Shown one piece after another: positions 44,747 through 52,027 of a DNA stretch of 64,000 nucleotides (its first letter is position 1; every line of letters begins with the position of its first letter). A model generated the notes under the pieces. It ran no database searches and had not been told where the DNA came from. It saw nothing but the letters and a program-made list of their open reading frames with translations. Origin of the DNA: Pseudomonas sp. (GTDB lineage Bacteria; Pseudomonadota; Gammaproteobacteria; Pseudomonadales; Pseudomonadaceae). A program made the position numbers and the translations under genes. The stretch spans positions 62,001 through 126,000 of the forward strand of contig NZ_JAGIBG010000003.1 in assembly GCF_017744435.1 (NCBI RefSeq), written 5' to 3'.

Positions 44747-44856
44747 TGATGTATGCACAGATTGAAGGTGGTATGGTCGTAGAGCTTTTCGAGACGGATG
44801 AGAACATCACCGAGATGTTTCATCCCGATCTCAACCGGGTGCAGACATCCGGATGA
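44746..44856 (+). pseudogene. Tail-fibre assembly protein, N-terminal fragment
   Basis: 36 codons: MMYAQIEGGMVVELFETDEN followed by ITEMFHPDLN and a stop. The opening MYAQIEGGxVVELxETDxNIxxMFHP is the standard N-terminus of small tail proteins downstream of pseudomonad phage tail fibres. The matching C-terminal half is found at 44914-45177 in a different frame, so the gene is split by small lesions. Confidence 0.7.
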
Positions 44857-44913
44857 TGTCGGGGTCCGTGCGGATGGTCTCATGTTAGCGGAGGCTTCTC
44901 GCCCGCTACCTCG

Positions 44914-45177
44914 TTGCAACCTAGGGAATCGTTGGATGAAGCGCGTGGGCAGCTGAGCGCATTTGTTCAATTTGTTATGGATGCCGAGGCAACAACACGA
45001 GGTTATGACAGTATCATTTCTCTTGTACGTATGCCTCGAGCACAAACGAGGTCTTCCGCGCTGAGGGGCAGGCTTGGGTATGAGTTGGTAAATGATGTAA
45101 AGGATGGGCGCACTGTCCCTACTGAGGAGGAACTGTTGAGCATGTTGCTGGCCATTAATTGGCCTCCTGCGGCTTAA
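44914..45177 (+). pseudogene. Tail-fibre assembly protein, C-terminal fragment
   Basis: A frame of 87 codons containing SLDEARGQLSAFVQFVMDAE, ATTRGYDSIISLV and RTVPTEEELLSMLLAINWPP. The pattern (helix, then RGYDSI, then VPTEEELL...WP) is that of the C-terminal half of phage tail-fibre assembly-like proteins. Between the two conserved blocks the MPRAQTRSSALRGRLGY stretch looks scrambled relative to the usual FQAEG...YCYA region, suggesting compensating frameshifts. It has no convincing start of its own. Confidence 0.65.
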
Positions 45178-45218
45178 GGGTTCTAGTTTAAAGGCGGTTG
45201 ATTCACCAGGAAATGGTT

Positions 45219-46277
45219 ATGCAGGGGATTAGTAAAAGCGCTCAGCGAGTTTCAAGCCTCGATGGTATTCGAGGGTGGGCTGCGCTGTTTGTCGTCATGT
45301 ATCATGTTTTCGTACAGAATTTTCCTAGTGGCTCTATCTCGTCGGACTTCCTTGGTAGGCTGCTGCCTTTTCGCGGCAACTCAGCGGTATTTGCTTTTTT
45401 CATTATCTCTGGATATGCATTGTCGATTGGCTATCTTCGGAGGAATGATTTTGGAGTTTTAGCTCGCATTGCTGTTGGTAGGTATTTCCGTCTAGTTGTT
45501 CCAGTCGCGCTTGGGTGCGCAGTCGTCTACCTCTTTGTTGCTTCTGGTTTGGTAATTACCCCAGCTCGTAGAGAAGCAGCAGGGGATATTTCTGTGGTTG
45601 CGCACTTTGCATTCATTGGAGCATTTTCGTTCGATCAGACTGCGGCAGTGAGGCCTATACCTCAGCTTTGGACTATGCCCTATGAACTTGTAGGTTCATT
45701 TTTGACATTGTGTTTTGTTTTCATGCTGTCTCGAAGAAGCTGGAGGTTCTACGGATACACTGCGGTTTTCCTGGCGCTGCTAGCTGTTCAGCCAATTTAC
45801 GCGGCATTTGTCGCTGGAATAGTTTTGGCTGAATCTAGAACGCTGATTGGTGATGGTCGTGTCAATTTTAACTATTCCGGGCTTGCCTTTTTGGGTTCTG
45901 CATTATTGCTCGCTTTCATTCCGCAAGTTGAATATGTAGTGCTTGTTGTTTTGTTGTCCGTCGTGATTGTGTGGTCTGCTGTTTTCAATGAGGGTATCCA
46001 GGAGTTTCTGGATAACTCCGTTAGCCAGTTTTTTGGTGCGATTTCTTTCCCGTTGTATATCTTGCATGGGGTTGTTATTCACTCCCTCGGGGTTTGGTTG
46101 CATCAGGTGTCAGATGATTCGTTGCCGGTTTGGGTGGTTGTGAACAGTGTAATTGTATGTGCTTGTGTTGTGTTTGCTCGGGCATTTAAGTGGATTGACG
46201 TTATGGGTATAAAGTTTTCGCATTTTGTGACCAGAATAGTGCTTCCTCAAAAATTGCAGCGTGTAACTATTAGCTAG
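45219..46277 (+). CDS. Acyltransferase 3 family membrane protein (O-antigen acetylase-like)
   Basis: About 352 residues from ATG 45219 (AGGAA upstream; ATG 45213 and TTG 45198 are alternatives). Around ten membrane segments are expected. The N-terminal signature SSLDGIRGWAALFVVMYHVF (R-x10-H) and FFIISGYALSIGY match the OafA/Acyl_transf_3 family, which acetylates surface polysaccharides. Codon use is AT-rich and unlike the flanking core genes. Position beside tail-fibre genes and its own terminator mark it as a phage cargo gene of the serotype-conversion kind. The frame is intact although its neighbours are dead. Confidence 0.88.
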   Translation: MQGISKSAQRVSSLDGIRGWAALFVVMYHVFVQNFPSGSISSDFLGRLLPFRGNSAVFAFFIISGYALSIGYLRRNDFGVLARIAVGRYFRLVVPVALGCAVVYLFVASGLVITPARREAAGDISVVAHFAFIGAFSFDQTAAVRPIPQLWTMPYELVGSFLTLCFVFMLSRRSWRFYGYTAVFLALLAVQPIYAAFVAGIVLAESRTLIGDGRVNFNYSGLAFLGSALLLAFIPQVEYVVLVVLLSVVIVWSAVFNEGIQEFLDNSVSQFFGAISFPLYILHGVVIHSLGVWLHQVSDDSLPVWVVVNSVIVCACVVFARAFKWIDVMGIKFSHFVTRIVLPQKLQRVTIS

Positions 46278-46297
46278 CGTTAAAACACCTTTGTGAG

Positions 46298-46323
46298 GCC
46301 CGCCCTGTGCGGGCTTTTTTTTT
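46298..46323 (+). terminator. Terminator of the acyltransferase gene
   Basis: A GCCCGC-CCTGT-GCGGGC hairpin followed by nine T, 20 bp after the stop. It cuts directly into the 5' end of the Rz frame. Confidence 0.92.
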
Positions 46324-46338
46324 GCCTGGAGAAACACA

Positions 46339-46758
46339 GTGGAGCGGGCAGAGGCTGGTCGGGTCTCTGCAAAGCGTGATAGCGGAGACCGTCTGGCCGA
46401 GGTGATCGGCGAGCGCGGCGCTCGGCAGGAAAAACGACGCGCCACGGCGCAGGAGGAAGCGAGAGTCCATGGCCAGGAAGAGCGAACGACTGCTGATGCT
46501 GGCGCTGCTGACGCCAATGCTGTTGGCCAGTGACCGCGCAGTGACGCCACCCAGCTCGCTGCCGCCGTCAGTTGCCCCGGCATGGATACCGCCGCTGTCG
46601 CCAGAGGCGAAACAGCCAGCCGCGCCGCCATGGCGCTCCCCGACCTGCTAAGCCGGTCTGTCGAAACGAATCGAGACCTGGGGCAAGTTTATGACCGCGC
46701 CAGGATTGCTGGCCAACAGTGCGAGCGTGAGCACGATGCCCTGATTCCGTCAGCCTAG
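46339..46758 (+). pseudogene. Phage Rz spanin, truncated with an internal stop
   Basis: One frame reads RVSAKRDSGDRLAEVIGERG, then a TGA at 46531-46533, then DATQLAAAVSCPGMD and AMALPDLLSRSVETNRDLGQ, VYDRARIAGQQCEREHDAL. The coiled-coil middle and the C-terminal NRDLGxVYDRARIAGxxCER block are typical of Rz i-spanins. The N-terminal membrane anchor is missing, replaced by the preceding terminator. Two separate lesions make this gene non-functional. Confidence 0.8.
46469..46651 (+). pseudogene. Embedded Rz1-like o-spanin without lipobox cysteine
   Basis: A 60-codon frame nested in Rz (+1 frame). It has a basic start and hydrophobic stretch MARKSERLLMLALLTPMLLA and a proline-rich tail PPSSLPPSVAPAWIPPLSPE. 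This is the Rz1 layout, but the expected lipobox Cys after MLLA is absent (Ser-Asp), so lipidation is impossible. The altered bases also form the TGA that stops Rz. Confidence 0.6.
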
Positions 46759-47144
46759 ATCAGTCGGTAAACCAGTGGGTGATGTCTATCCTGTGGTTGC
46801 AGCGTAATCGGTTGCCTATCTGCTCCAGGCGGACGTGGGGGCCGTTGGCGCGCAGGGACTCGGCGGCTCTCCTAATTGATCTCAACCAGTTTCGTGATGT
46901 TGGCCTGGGCCTTTGGGTGTGGTTTCGTGTCGGCAGAACGCCGGAGGAGGGGTGGCTGTCTAAAACCGCGCTACAGCTTCTCGGTTTTACTGTGCGAAAA
47001 ACGCCCAAACTTGCCAATGCATATTAGACAGGCTCGACGCACAGGCCGCTAACGGCGCGGCCTGAGGTCGATTTTCCACACTACTGCTGCGGTACTGGAA
47101 GGCTGGGTACTGGCCCCAGCCTGGCTGGCTCAAATGAAATGGAC
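46759..47144. other. Non-coding or decayed part of the prophage remnant
   Basis: About 390 bp without a convincing gene. A GTG-initiated plus frame (46779-47027) has no ribosome site. An opposite frame ending at 46760 has a plausible C-terminal block (ANGPHVRLEQIGNRLRCNHR) but no intact start. An imperfect hairpin AGGCTGGG / CCCCAGCCT lies near 47099-47122, just past the small membrane gene on the minus strand. Confidence 0.4.
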
Positions 47145-47300
47145 CTAGTTGCCGGAGCCGTGAACGACCATGCCGATCATCGAACAGCCAAAGATGATGG
47201 AACAGATAGCATTCGTGATGCCGCGCTTGTTACGAGGAACCGAGAGCAAGATGATATACCAGAGGACCGTCAAGGCTAAGATGACAAGGATGTACTTCAT
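47145..47300 (-). CDS. Small two-helix membrane protein (51 residues)
   Basis: The reverse strand reads MKYILVILALTVLWYIILLS, then VPRNKRGITNAICSIIFGCS and MIGMVVHGSGN. The ATG has GGAG nine bases upstream. There are two predicted membrane helices (about residues 2-20 and 28-47) separated by a basic turn. The gene is intact although surrounding phage genes are broken. Family not recognised; a holin-like or superinfection-exclusion role is possible from context only. Confidence 0.65.
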   Translation of the reverse strand: MKYILVILALTVLWYIILLSVPRNKRGITNAICSIIFGCSMIGMVVHGSGN

Positions 47301-47589
47301 GAAAACTCCATTGCTGAGCACTGAACGCCGTTCGTTCAGCTCGTGCTCAAACTGCTAATCGACACGTTTCCCAGAAATCTTTACTCCGGATCGGAAAAAC
47401 TTTCAGCTTGGCCGTCCGATGAGGAGTTGAGCTCTGGCGAATGCACTTGAAGTAGCTCCCGAAGCCTGAATTTTCGACTCCAAAACCGAAACCGACACTC
47501 TTGCAGTATGCGGCCTGTAGTCGTGCTGTTTCGTCTTTGTTTTGGAATCGATTCTGCCCTACAATGCGCGCCGCACAAGGGGTTATGGC
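47301..47589. other. Right end of the prophage remnant, no gene seen
   Basis: 289 bp between the small membrane gene and the right att copy. It must hold the promoter for that gene. I see no intact gene, terminator or clear integrase-arm repeats. Confidence 0.4.
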
Positions 47590-47650
47590 ACGGTCTTGAA
47601 AACCGTCGATGGGCAACTATCCTAGAGTTCGAATCTCTACGCTTCCGCCA
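47590..47650 (+). repeat. Attachment site (right), 61-bp direct repeat of tRNA-Ser 3' end
   Basis: Identical to 43037-43097. The 5' half of a tRNA is absent upstream, so this is not a working tRNA but the displaced 3' end left at the far junction of the integrated element. Confidence 0.95.
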
Positions 47651-47659
47651 TATTCAAAG

Positions 47660-47681
47660 CCCTGATTATTCAGGGTTTTTT
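47660..47681 (+). terminator. Original tRNA-Ser terminator (chromosomal side)
   Basis: A CCCTGA-TTAT-TCAGGG hairpin followed by six T, 9 bp after the right att copy. It is probably the native tRNA terminator before insertion. Confidence 0.85.
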
Positions 47682-47728
47682 GCGTTTCTGGGGCATAGGA
47701 AAAACCTCCCGTGGGAACACACTTGGGA

Positions 47729-48367
47729 ATGACTGTGATGATCGACCTACCGCTGCTCCTTGCCTTCATCGCCGCTGCCTCGGTTCTTGCTGTAACGCCG
47801 GGTGTCGATACCGCCATGGTACTCCGGGCTGCGGCGGTAGATGGGCGTCGTACGGCACTCCTGGCAGCCGTGGGTATCGCGCTCGGATGCCTGGCCTGGG
47901 GCGGCGCCGTCTCGCTGGGGCTGGGTGTGCTGCTGCAGCGTTCCGAGGTTGCCTATACCGTGCTGAAGTCGGCCGGTGCCGCATACCTCCTGTGGGTTGG
48001 GGGCAGGCTCCTGCTCAAGCCTCGTCAGTCCTTCCAGAGCAAAGTCGAGGGCGGTATCACAGCTTCAGGCTGGAGCGCTTTTGCTCGTGGTCTTCTGACC
48101 AATCTCCTGAACCCCAAGGTCGGTATCTTTTACGTGACCTTTCTACCCCAATTCATCCCGGCCGGTGTTGCACTGTCGACGTACTCGTTTTTCCTGGCGT
48201 CCATTCACGTGCTCCTGACCGTCGTCTGGTTCGGCCTGCTGATCGCGGCCACGATGCCGCTGAAAAATCTGCTGAGTCAGCCGTCAACGGTGAAAGCGCT
48301 GGATAGGGTCACTGGGGGTATCTTCATCGCATTCGGGCTGAAAATCGCGGCCTCGTCTGCTCGATAG
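47729..48367 (+). CDS. LysE-family amino acid exporter
   Basis: About 212 residues; ATG 47738 is an alternative start. Six membrane segments are expected. Family motifs are FIAAASVLAVTPGVDTAMVL at the N-terminus, VLKSAGAAYLLWVGGRLLLK and ARGLLTNLLNPKVGIFYVTF. LysE/RhtB proteins export amino acids such as homoserine, threonine or basic amino acids. It is the first chromosomal gene right of the prophage remnant. The substrate is unknown. Confidence 0.92.
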   Translation: MTVMIDLPLLLAFIAAASVLAVTPGVDTAMVLRAAAVDGRRTALLAAVGIALGCLAWGGAVSLGLGVLLQRSEVAYTVLKSAGAAYLLWVGGRLLLKPRQSFQSKVEGGITASGWSAFARGLLTNLLNPKVGIFYVTFLPQFIPAGVALSTYSFFLASIHVLLTVVWFGLLIAATMPLKNLLSQPSTVKALDRVTGGIFIAFGLKIAASSAR

Positions 48368-48542
48368 CGTTCGCTTGTTCAAGGCCAATATCGGCCTCAA
48401 ACCATAGCGGGCGTTCTTCCCTGAGATCTGGTGGCAAGTGGGTGAGCTGCCGTCACCCACAAGCGCAGGGCCGCGCTGGTTGTTTCCAATGCGCGTAGCG
48501 ATGACCTCCTGCAACGGCGCGCTATTGCCCAAGCGTGCTATC

Positions 48543-49958
48543 TCACGAAACCGTCACAGCCACCTTGGCGGAAGCCTTTACGCTTCGGCGATAGGCCAGC
48601 AACAGGCCGATGTACCAGAACGGCATCACGTACAGCGCTGTTCGTGTATCAGCTTCCAATGCCAGCAAGCACAACACGAACATGAGGAACACCAGGGAGA
48701 GCACAGCGCTGAACCTGCCACCAGGAAGCTTGAAGGTCGAGCGCTGGTGGGCCTCTGGAGAAGTACGTCGGTAGGCCAGGTACGAGAGCAGGATCAACGA
48801 CCAGGTCACAACCACCATGACCGCCGAGATGGTCGAGACCAAGGTGAAGATGCCCATGACATCCGGGATGACAAACAACAGCGTCAGGGCGATGGTCATG
48901 CACAGGCCAGAAAACATCAGGGCACGAATGGGCGTACCGGCCCGCGACAAGATGCCGAATGCGTGAGGCGCTTGCTTGTTGTGAGACAAGCCGAACAGCA
49001 TGCGCGAGCCGGAGTAGATGCCGCTGTTGGCGGACGAGGCAGCGGACGTCATCACGACGAAGTTGATCATGCCAGCCGCTGCAGGCAGGCCACCGAGCAG
49101 GAACAGCTCAACGAAGGGGCTTCGGTTTGCCGGGACGTGGGCCCAGGAAATGACGCTGATGATGCAAGCGAGCGCAGCCACGTAGAACAGCAGGATGCGC
49201 AGCGGGATGGTGTTGATCGCTTTGGGCAGTGTCCTTTCAGGGTTGTGGGCTTCGGCTGCAGCGGTGCCGATGAGCTCGGTGCCCACGAACGAGAAGATGG
49301 CAATCTGGAATCCGGCCAGGAAGCCCAGCACACCGTGGGGCATCATTACACCCGGCTCGACCAGGTGGCTGAAGGAAGCCGTGATCCCGTCCGGAGAGGT
49401 GTAGGAGGTGGCCACCATGTACAGCCCTGTGAGCACCAAGGCAACGATGGCGAGAATCTTGATCAGCCCGAACCAGAACTCCACTTCACCAAATGCCTTG
49501 ACCGCCAGCATGTTGAGCGCCACCAGCAGGAACATCGTGCCGAAGGCGGGTATCCAGGTAGGCAGGTCAGGGAACCAGAATTGAAGGAAGCCTGCGACAA
49601 CTACGACATCGCCGACGGCAACAACGACCCAGCTTAGCCAGTAGGACCAGGCGAGGATAAAGCCAGCCCGAGGGCCCAGGTGGTGGTGGACGAGCTCTGC
49701 AAACGAGCCCATTTCCAGGTTGGCGAGGAGCATTTCGCCCATGGCTCGCATGATGCAGAAAACGAAGAAGCCGATGATGGCGTAGACGAGAAGAATTGAA
49801 GAACCGGACAAGGCGATCATTTTTCCAGACCCCATGAACAGGCCTGTCCCGATAGCACCACTGATAGCAATAAGCTGAATGTGGCGATTCTCGAGCCGGC
49901 GCTTCAACGCTTGGCCGTCGCCACGCTTCGCTTCTTGCAAGTTGCACGCTTGATGCAT
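48543..49958 (-). CDS. Amino acid permease, APC family (CycA/GabP-like)
   Basis: A 471-residue, 12-helix permease of the amino acid transporter family. The N-terminal LKRRLENRHIQLIAISGAIG with TGLFMGSG and the TM5-6 loop GTELIGTAAAEAHNPERTLP are family signatures. Overall it is closest in feel to CycA (D-alanine/D-serine/glycine), but GABA or proline permeases share these motifs. It lies downstream of an Lrp regulator on the same strand, near ornithine/citrulline genes, so it may import one of their substrates. Confidence 0.9.
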   Translation of the reverse strand: MHQACNLQEAKRGDGQALKRRLENRHIQLIAISGAIGTGLFMGSGKMIALSGSSILLVYAIIGFFVFCIMRAMGEMLLANLEMGSFAELVHHHLGPRAGFILAWSYWLSWVVVAVGDVVVVAGFLQFWFPDLPTWIPAFGTMFLLVALNMLAVKAFGEVEFWFGLIKILAIVALVLTGLYMVATSYTSPDGITASFSHLVEPGVMMPHGVLGFLAGFQIAIFSFVGTELIGTAAAEAHNPERTLPKAINTIPLRILLFYVAALACIISVISWAHVPANRSPFVELFLLGGLPAAAGMINFVVMTSAASSANSGIYSGSRMLFGLSHNKQAPHAFGILSRAGTPIRALMFSGLCMTIALTLLFVIPDVMGIFTLVSTISAVMVVVTWSLILLSYLAYRRTSPEAHQRSTFKLPGGRFSAVLSLVFLMFVLCLLALEADTRTALYVMPFWYIGLLLAYRRSVKASAKVAVTVS

Positions 49959-50335
49959 AGTTGACCTCTTATTCTTTTTTTATGAAGAAAGCCGCTCCCC
50001 GCCCTCAAACAGAAGGTGAAGTCTTGACTCGGGGTTCTAAATGTTAAGCCCACTCACAAAGTCGAATGTAGAGTGGTACAGATGCAGACGATAAAGGCGA
50101 ATTCCAGTCGAGCGCCTTCATCAGGGTTATAAAGTTGTCGAGAATCTCACCACGCTAAGTGTTGCCCCTCTGCACGCATGCATCCTGATGGGCTGGAGTG
50201 GCCATTCTGCCAGCCATAGTTGCCAATCGGAACGCTACAAACTGATATCCCTGCGGGAGGGGTTTGGCAAAGTGAATAGTGTCTGTAGCAATGTGCCAAA
50301 CGGCACTGGCAGGGCGAAATGTTGAGCCGTCCAGG
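49959..50335. promoter_or_regulatory. Region upstream of the amino acid permease
   Basis: 377 bp between the permease start and the end of the Lrp gene, both on the minus strand. It must contain the permease promoter. An A/T tract lies near 49970-49990. I see no gene, riboswitch or clear hairpin terminator. Confidence 0.4.
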
Positions 50336-50758
50336 CTACATCTTGAAGGTCGATAGCAGGATGCTGGTCTCGGTATTTTCGATGTGCTGAATGGAGCGGA
50401 TGGTGTTGAGGGCCTTGTCGAAAGCTTCCAGGGTGTCTGCTCTGAGCTCTGCCATGAGGTCCCATCGACCGTTGGTGGTGTGGATCGCCACGACGTTCGG
50501 ATGCCCCCGCAGCGCGTGCTTTACCTCGGCAGCGTGGTGCCCACTGATGCTGATGCTGGTGATCGCCCGCACCCCCCGCTCTATGGCATCGGACTGCAGG
50601 CGGATCGTATAGCCCATGATGATGCCTTGCTCCTCAAGCTTGGCGATGCGGTTTTGAACCGTGGCACGAGCAACCTTCAGCTTCTTGGCCAAGGTCATCA
50701 CAGGCGTACGTGCATTGTCTCGCAGAAGCGCGATCAGCTCGCGATCGGTGTTGTCCAT
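50336..50758 (-). CDS. Lrp/AsnC-family transcriptional regulator
   Basis: 140 residues from MDNTDRELIALLRDNARTPV. The N-terminal helix-turn-helix is VMTLAKKLKVARATVQNRIA with KLEEQGIIMGYT. The C-terminal RAM effector domain includes ISGHHAAEVKHALRGHPNVV and TTNGRWDLMAELRA. It is divergent from the ornithine cyclodeaminase and ctlX-like genes (182-bp gap) and most likely controls them in response to an amino acid. Confidence 0.92.
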   Translation of the reverse strand: MDNTDRELIALLRDNARTPVMTLAKKLKVARATVQNRIAKLEEQGIIMGYTIRLQSDAIERGVRAITSISISGHHAAEVKHALRGHPNVVAIHTTNGRWDLMAELRADTLEAFDKALNTIRSIQHIENTETSILLSTFKM

Positions 50759-50940
50759 TTGCCTCGTCCTACCATATTGTTGTTTTGAGTGAGCAGATTG
50801 TCTAGAAAGCTGTTGAATCTGGCAACCTGTAGGCTTCAAATTGCTTCATTTCTTCATCAGAATTTTGCAGGCAGAACAATTTACAATAAGCGTCCCTTTC
50901 TCATGTCATGAGGGCGGACGCACTTGCAAGGTGCATAATA

Positions 50941-51993
50941 ATGACGCATTTCATCGACGTGCCTACTATGTCCGATCTCGTGAGTGATATCGGTGTAGTT
51001 GATTTTCTGGGTGAACTTTCGGATGTAATACGCGATGACTTCAAACGCTGGCCTGAGTTTGACAAGTCAGCGCGAGTGGCGAGCCACTCCGATGTTGGGG
51101 TGATCGAGTTGATGCCTGTGGCAGACGCCCGCCAGTACGCGTTCAAGTACGTGAATGGGCACCCCTCCAATACCTTCAAGGACCTCCACACGGTGATGGC
51201 CTTCGGTGTATTGGCGGACGTCGACACCGGTTACCCGGTGCTGCTGTCCGAGCTGACTATCGCCACTGCGCTGCGGACCGCTGCGACCTCGCTGATGGCC
51301 GCCAAAGCGTTGGCCCGTCCGAATTCTCGGAAGATGGCGCTCATCGGCAACGGCGCTCAAAGCGAGTTTCAGGCACTGGCATTCCACAAGCATTTGGGCA
51401 TCCAGGAGATCATGGCCTATGACGTCGATCCCCTGGCAACCGCCAAGCTGATCCGCAACCTGCAGGAATACACCGACCTGAAAATCACGCGTGCCCAGAG
51501 CGTTGCCGAGGCGGTTCGTGGTGCCGATGTCGTGACCACTGTCACTGCCGACAAGGCTTACGCCACCATCATCACCCCGGAAATGCTTGAACCAGGCATG
51601 CACCTGAATGCCGTGGGCGGCGACTGCCCTGGCAAGACCGAACTGCACGCTGATGTGCTGCGTAACGCTCGGGTGTTCGTGGAGTACGAGCCACAAACCC
51701 GTGTCGAAGGTGACATCCAGCAGCTCGAAGCCGACTCGCCTGTCGTTGACTTGTGGCGGGTGCTGACCGGTGAGCAGGAAGGGCGTCAGAGTGATGAGCA
51801 AGTTACCGTCTTTGACTCGGTAGGTTTCGCCCTGGAGGACTACTCGGTGCTGCGCTATGTCCTGGAACAGGCCCAGAAGCGCGGGGTTGGCAGCAAGATC
51901 GACCTTGTGCCGTGGGTTGAGGACGATCCAAAAGATCTGTTCAGCCATACCCGTGGCCGTTCTGCCAAGAAAGGCATCCGACGCGTTGCCTGA
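50941..51993 (+). CDS. ocd: Ornithine cyclodeaminase
   Basis: 350 residues from ATG 50941 (an in-frame ATG at 50908 is upstream but poorly placed). The mu-crystallin/ornithine cyclodeaminase fold shows ELMPVADARQYAFKYVNGHP, ELTIATALRTAATSLMAAKA and the NAD motif MALIGNGAQSEFQALAFH, then NAVGGDCPGKTELHAD. The GDCPGKTEL segment and length are typical of true OCD, which turns L-ornithine into L-proline and ammonia using catalytic NAD. It is followed 34 bp later by the ctlX-like hydrolase. Confidence 0.93.
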   Translation: MTHFIDVPTMSDLVSDIGVVDFLGELSDVIRDDFKRWPEFDKSARVASHSDVGVIELMPVADARQYAFKYVNGHPSNTFKDLHTVMAFGVLADVDTGYPVLLSELTIATALRTAATSLMAAKALARPNSRKMALIGNGAQSEFQALAFHKHLGIQEIMAYDVDPLATAKLIRNLQEYTDLKITRAQSVAEAVRGADVVTTVTADKAYATIITPEMLEPGMHLNAVGGDCPGKTELHADVLRNARVFVEYEPQTRVEGDIQQLEADSPVVDLWRVLTGEQEGRQSDEQVTVFDSVGFALEDYSVLRYVLEQAQKRGVGSKIDLVPWVEDDPKDLFSHTRGRSAKKGIRRVA

Positions 51994-52027
51994 CGCCAAG
52001 ACCCGCATCCAACATCGGTATACCTGA

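Larger units (their letters stand above)
43098..47589. mobile_element. Decayed prophage remnant in tRNA-Ser
   Basis: DNA of about 4.5 kb between the two 61-bp att copies. Contents from left: an unrecognised degenerate segment, a 3'-truncated IS5-family element, a broken endolysin/structural gene with the INRWAP motif, a split tail-fibre assembly gene, an AT-rich acyltransferase with its own terminator, an Rz/Rz1 spanin pair with stop codons, and a 51-residue membrane protein. These are late-phage functions (tail and lysis), so the source was a tailed prophage. No integrase, replication, capsid or repressor gene remains, so it cannot excise by itself. Confidence 0.88.

Noticed and set aside
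46779..47027. 82-codon GTG-initiated plus-strand frame in the prophage remnant
   Set aside because: No ribosome site, mixed codon bias and no recognisable family. Left as part of decayed DNA.
47590..47650. Second tRNA-Ser gene
   Set aside because: Only the 3' 61 nt are present. No 5' acceptor strand or D arm can be formed from the upstream sequence, so it is an att site.
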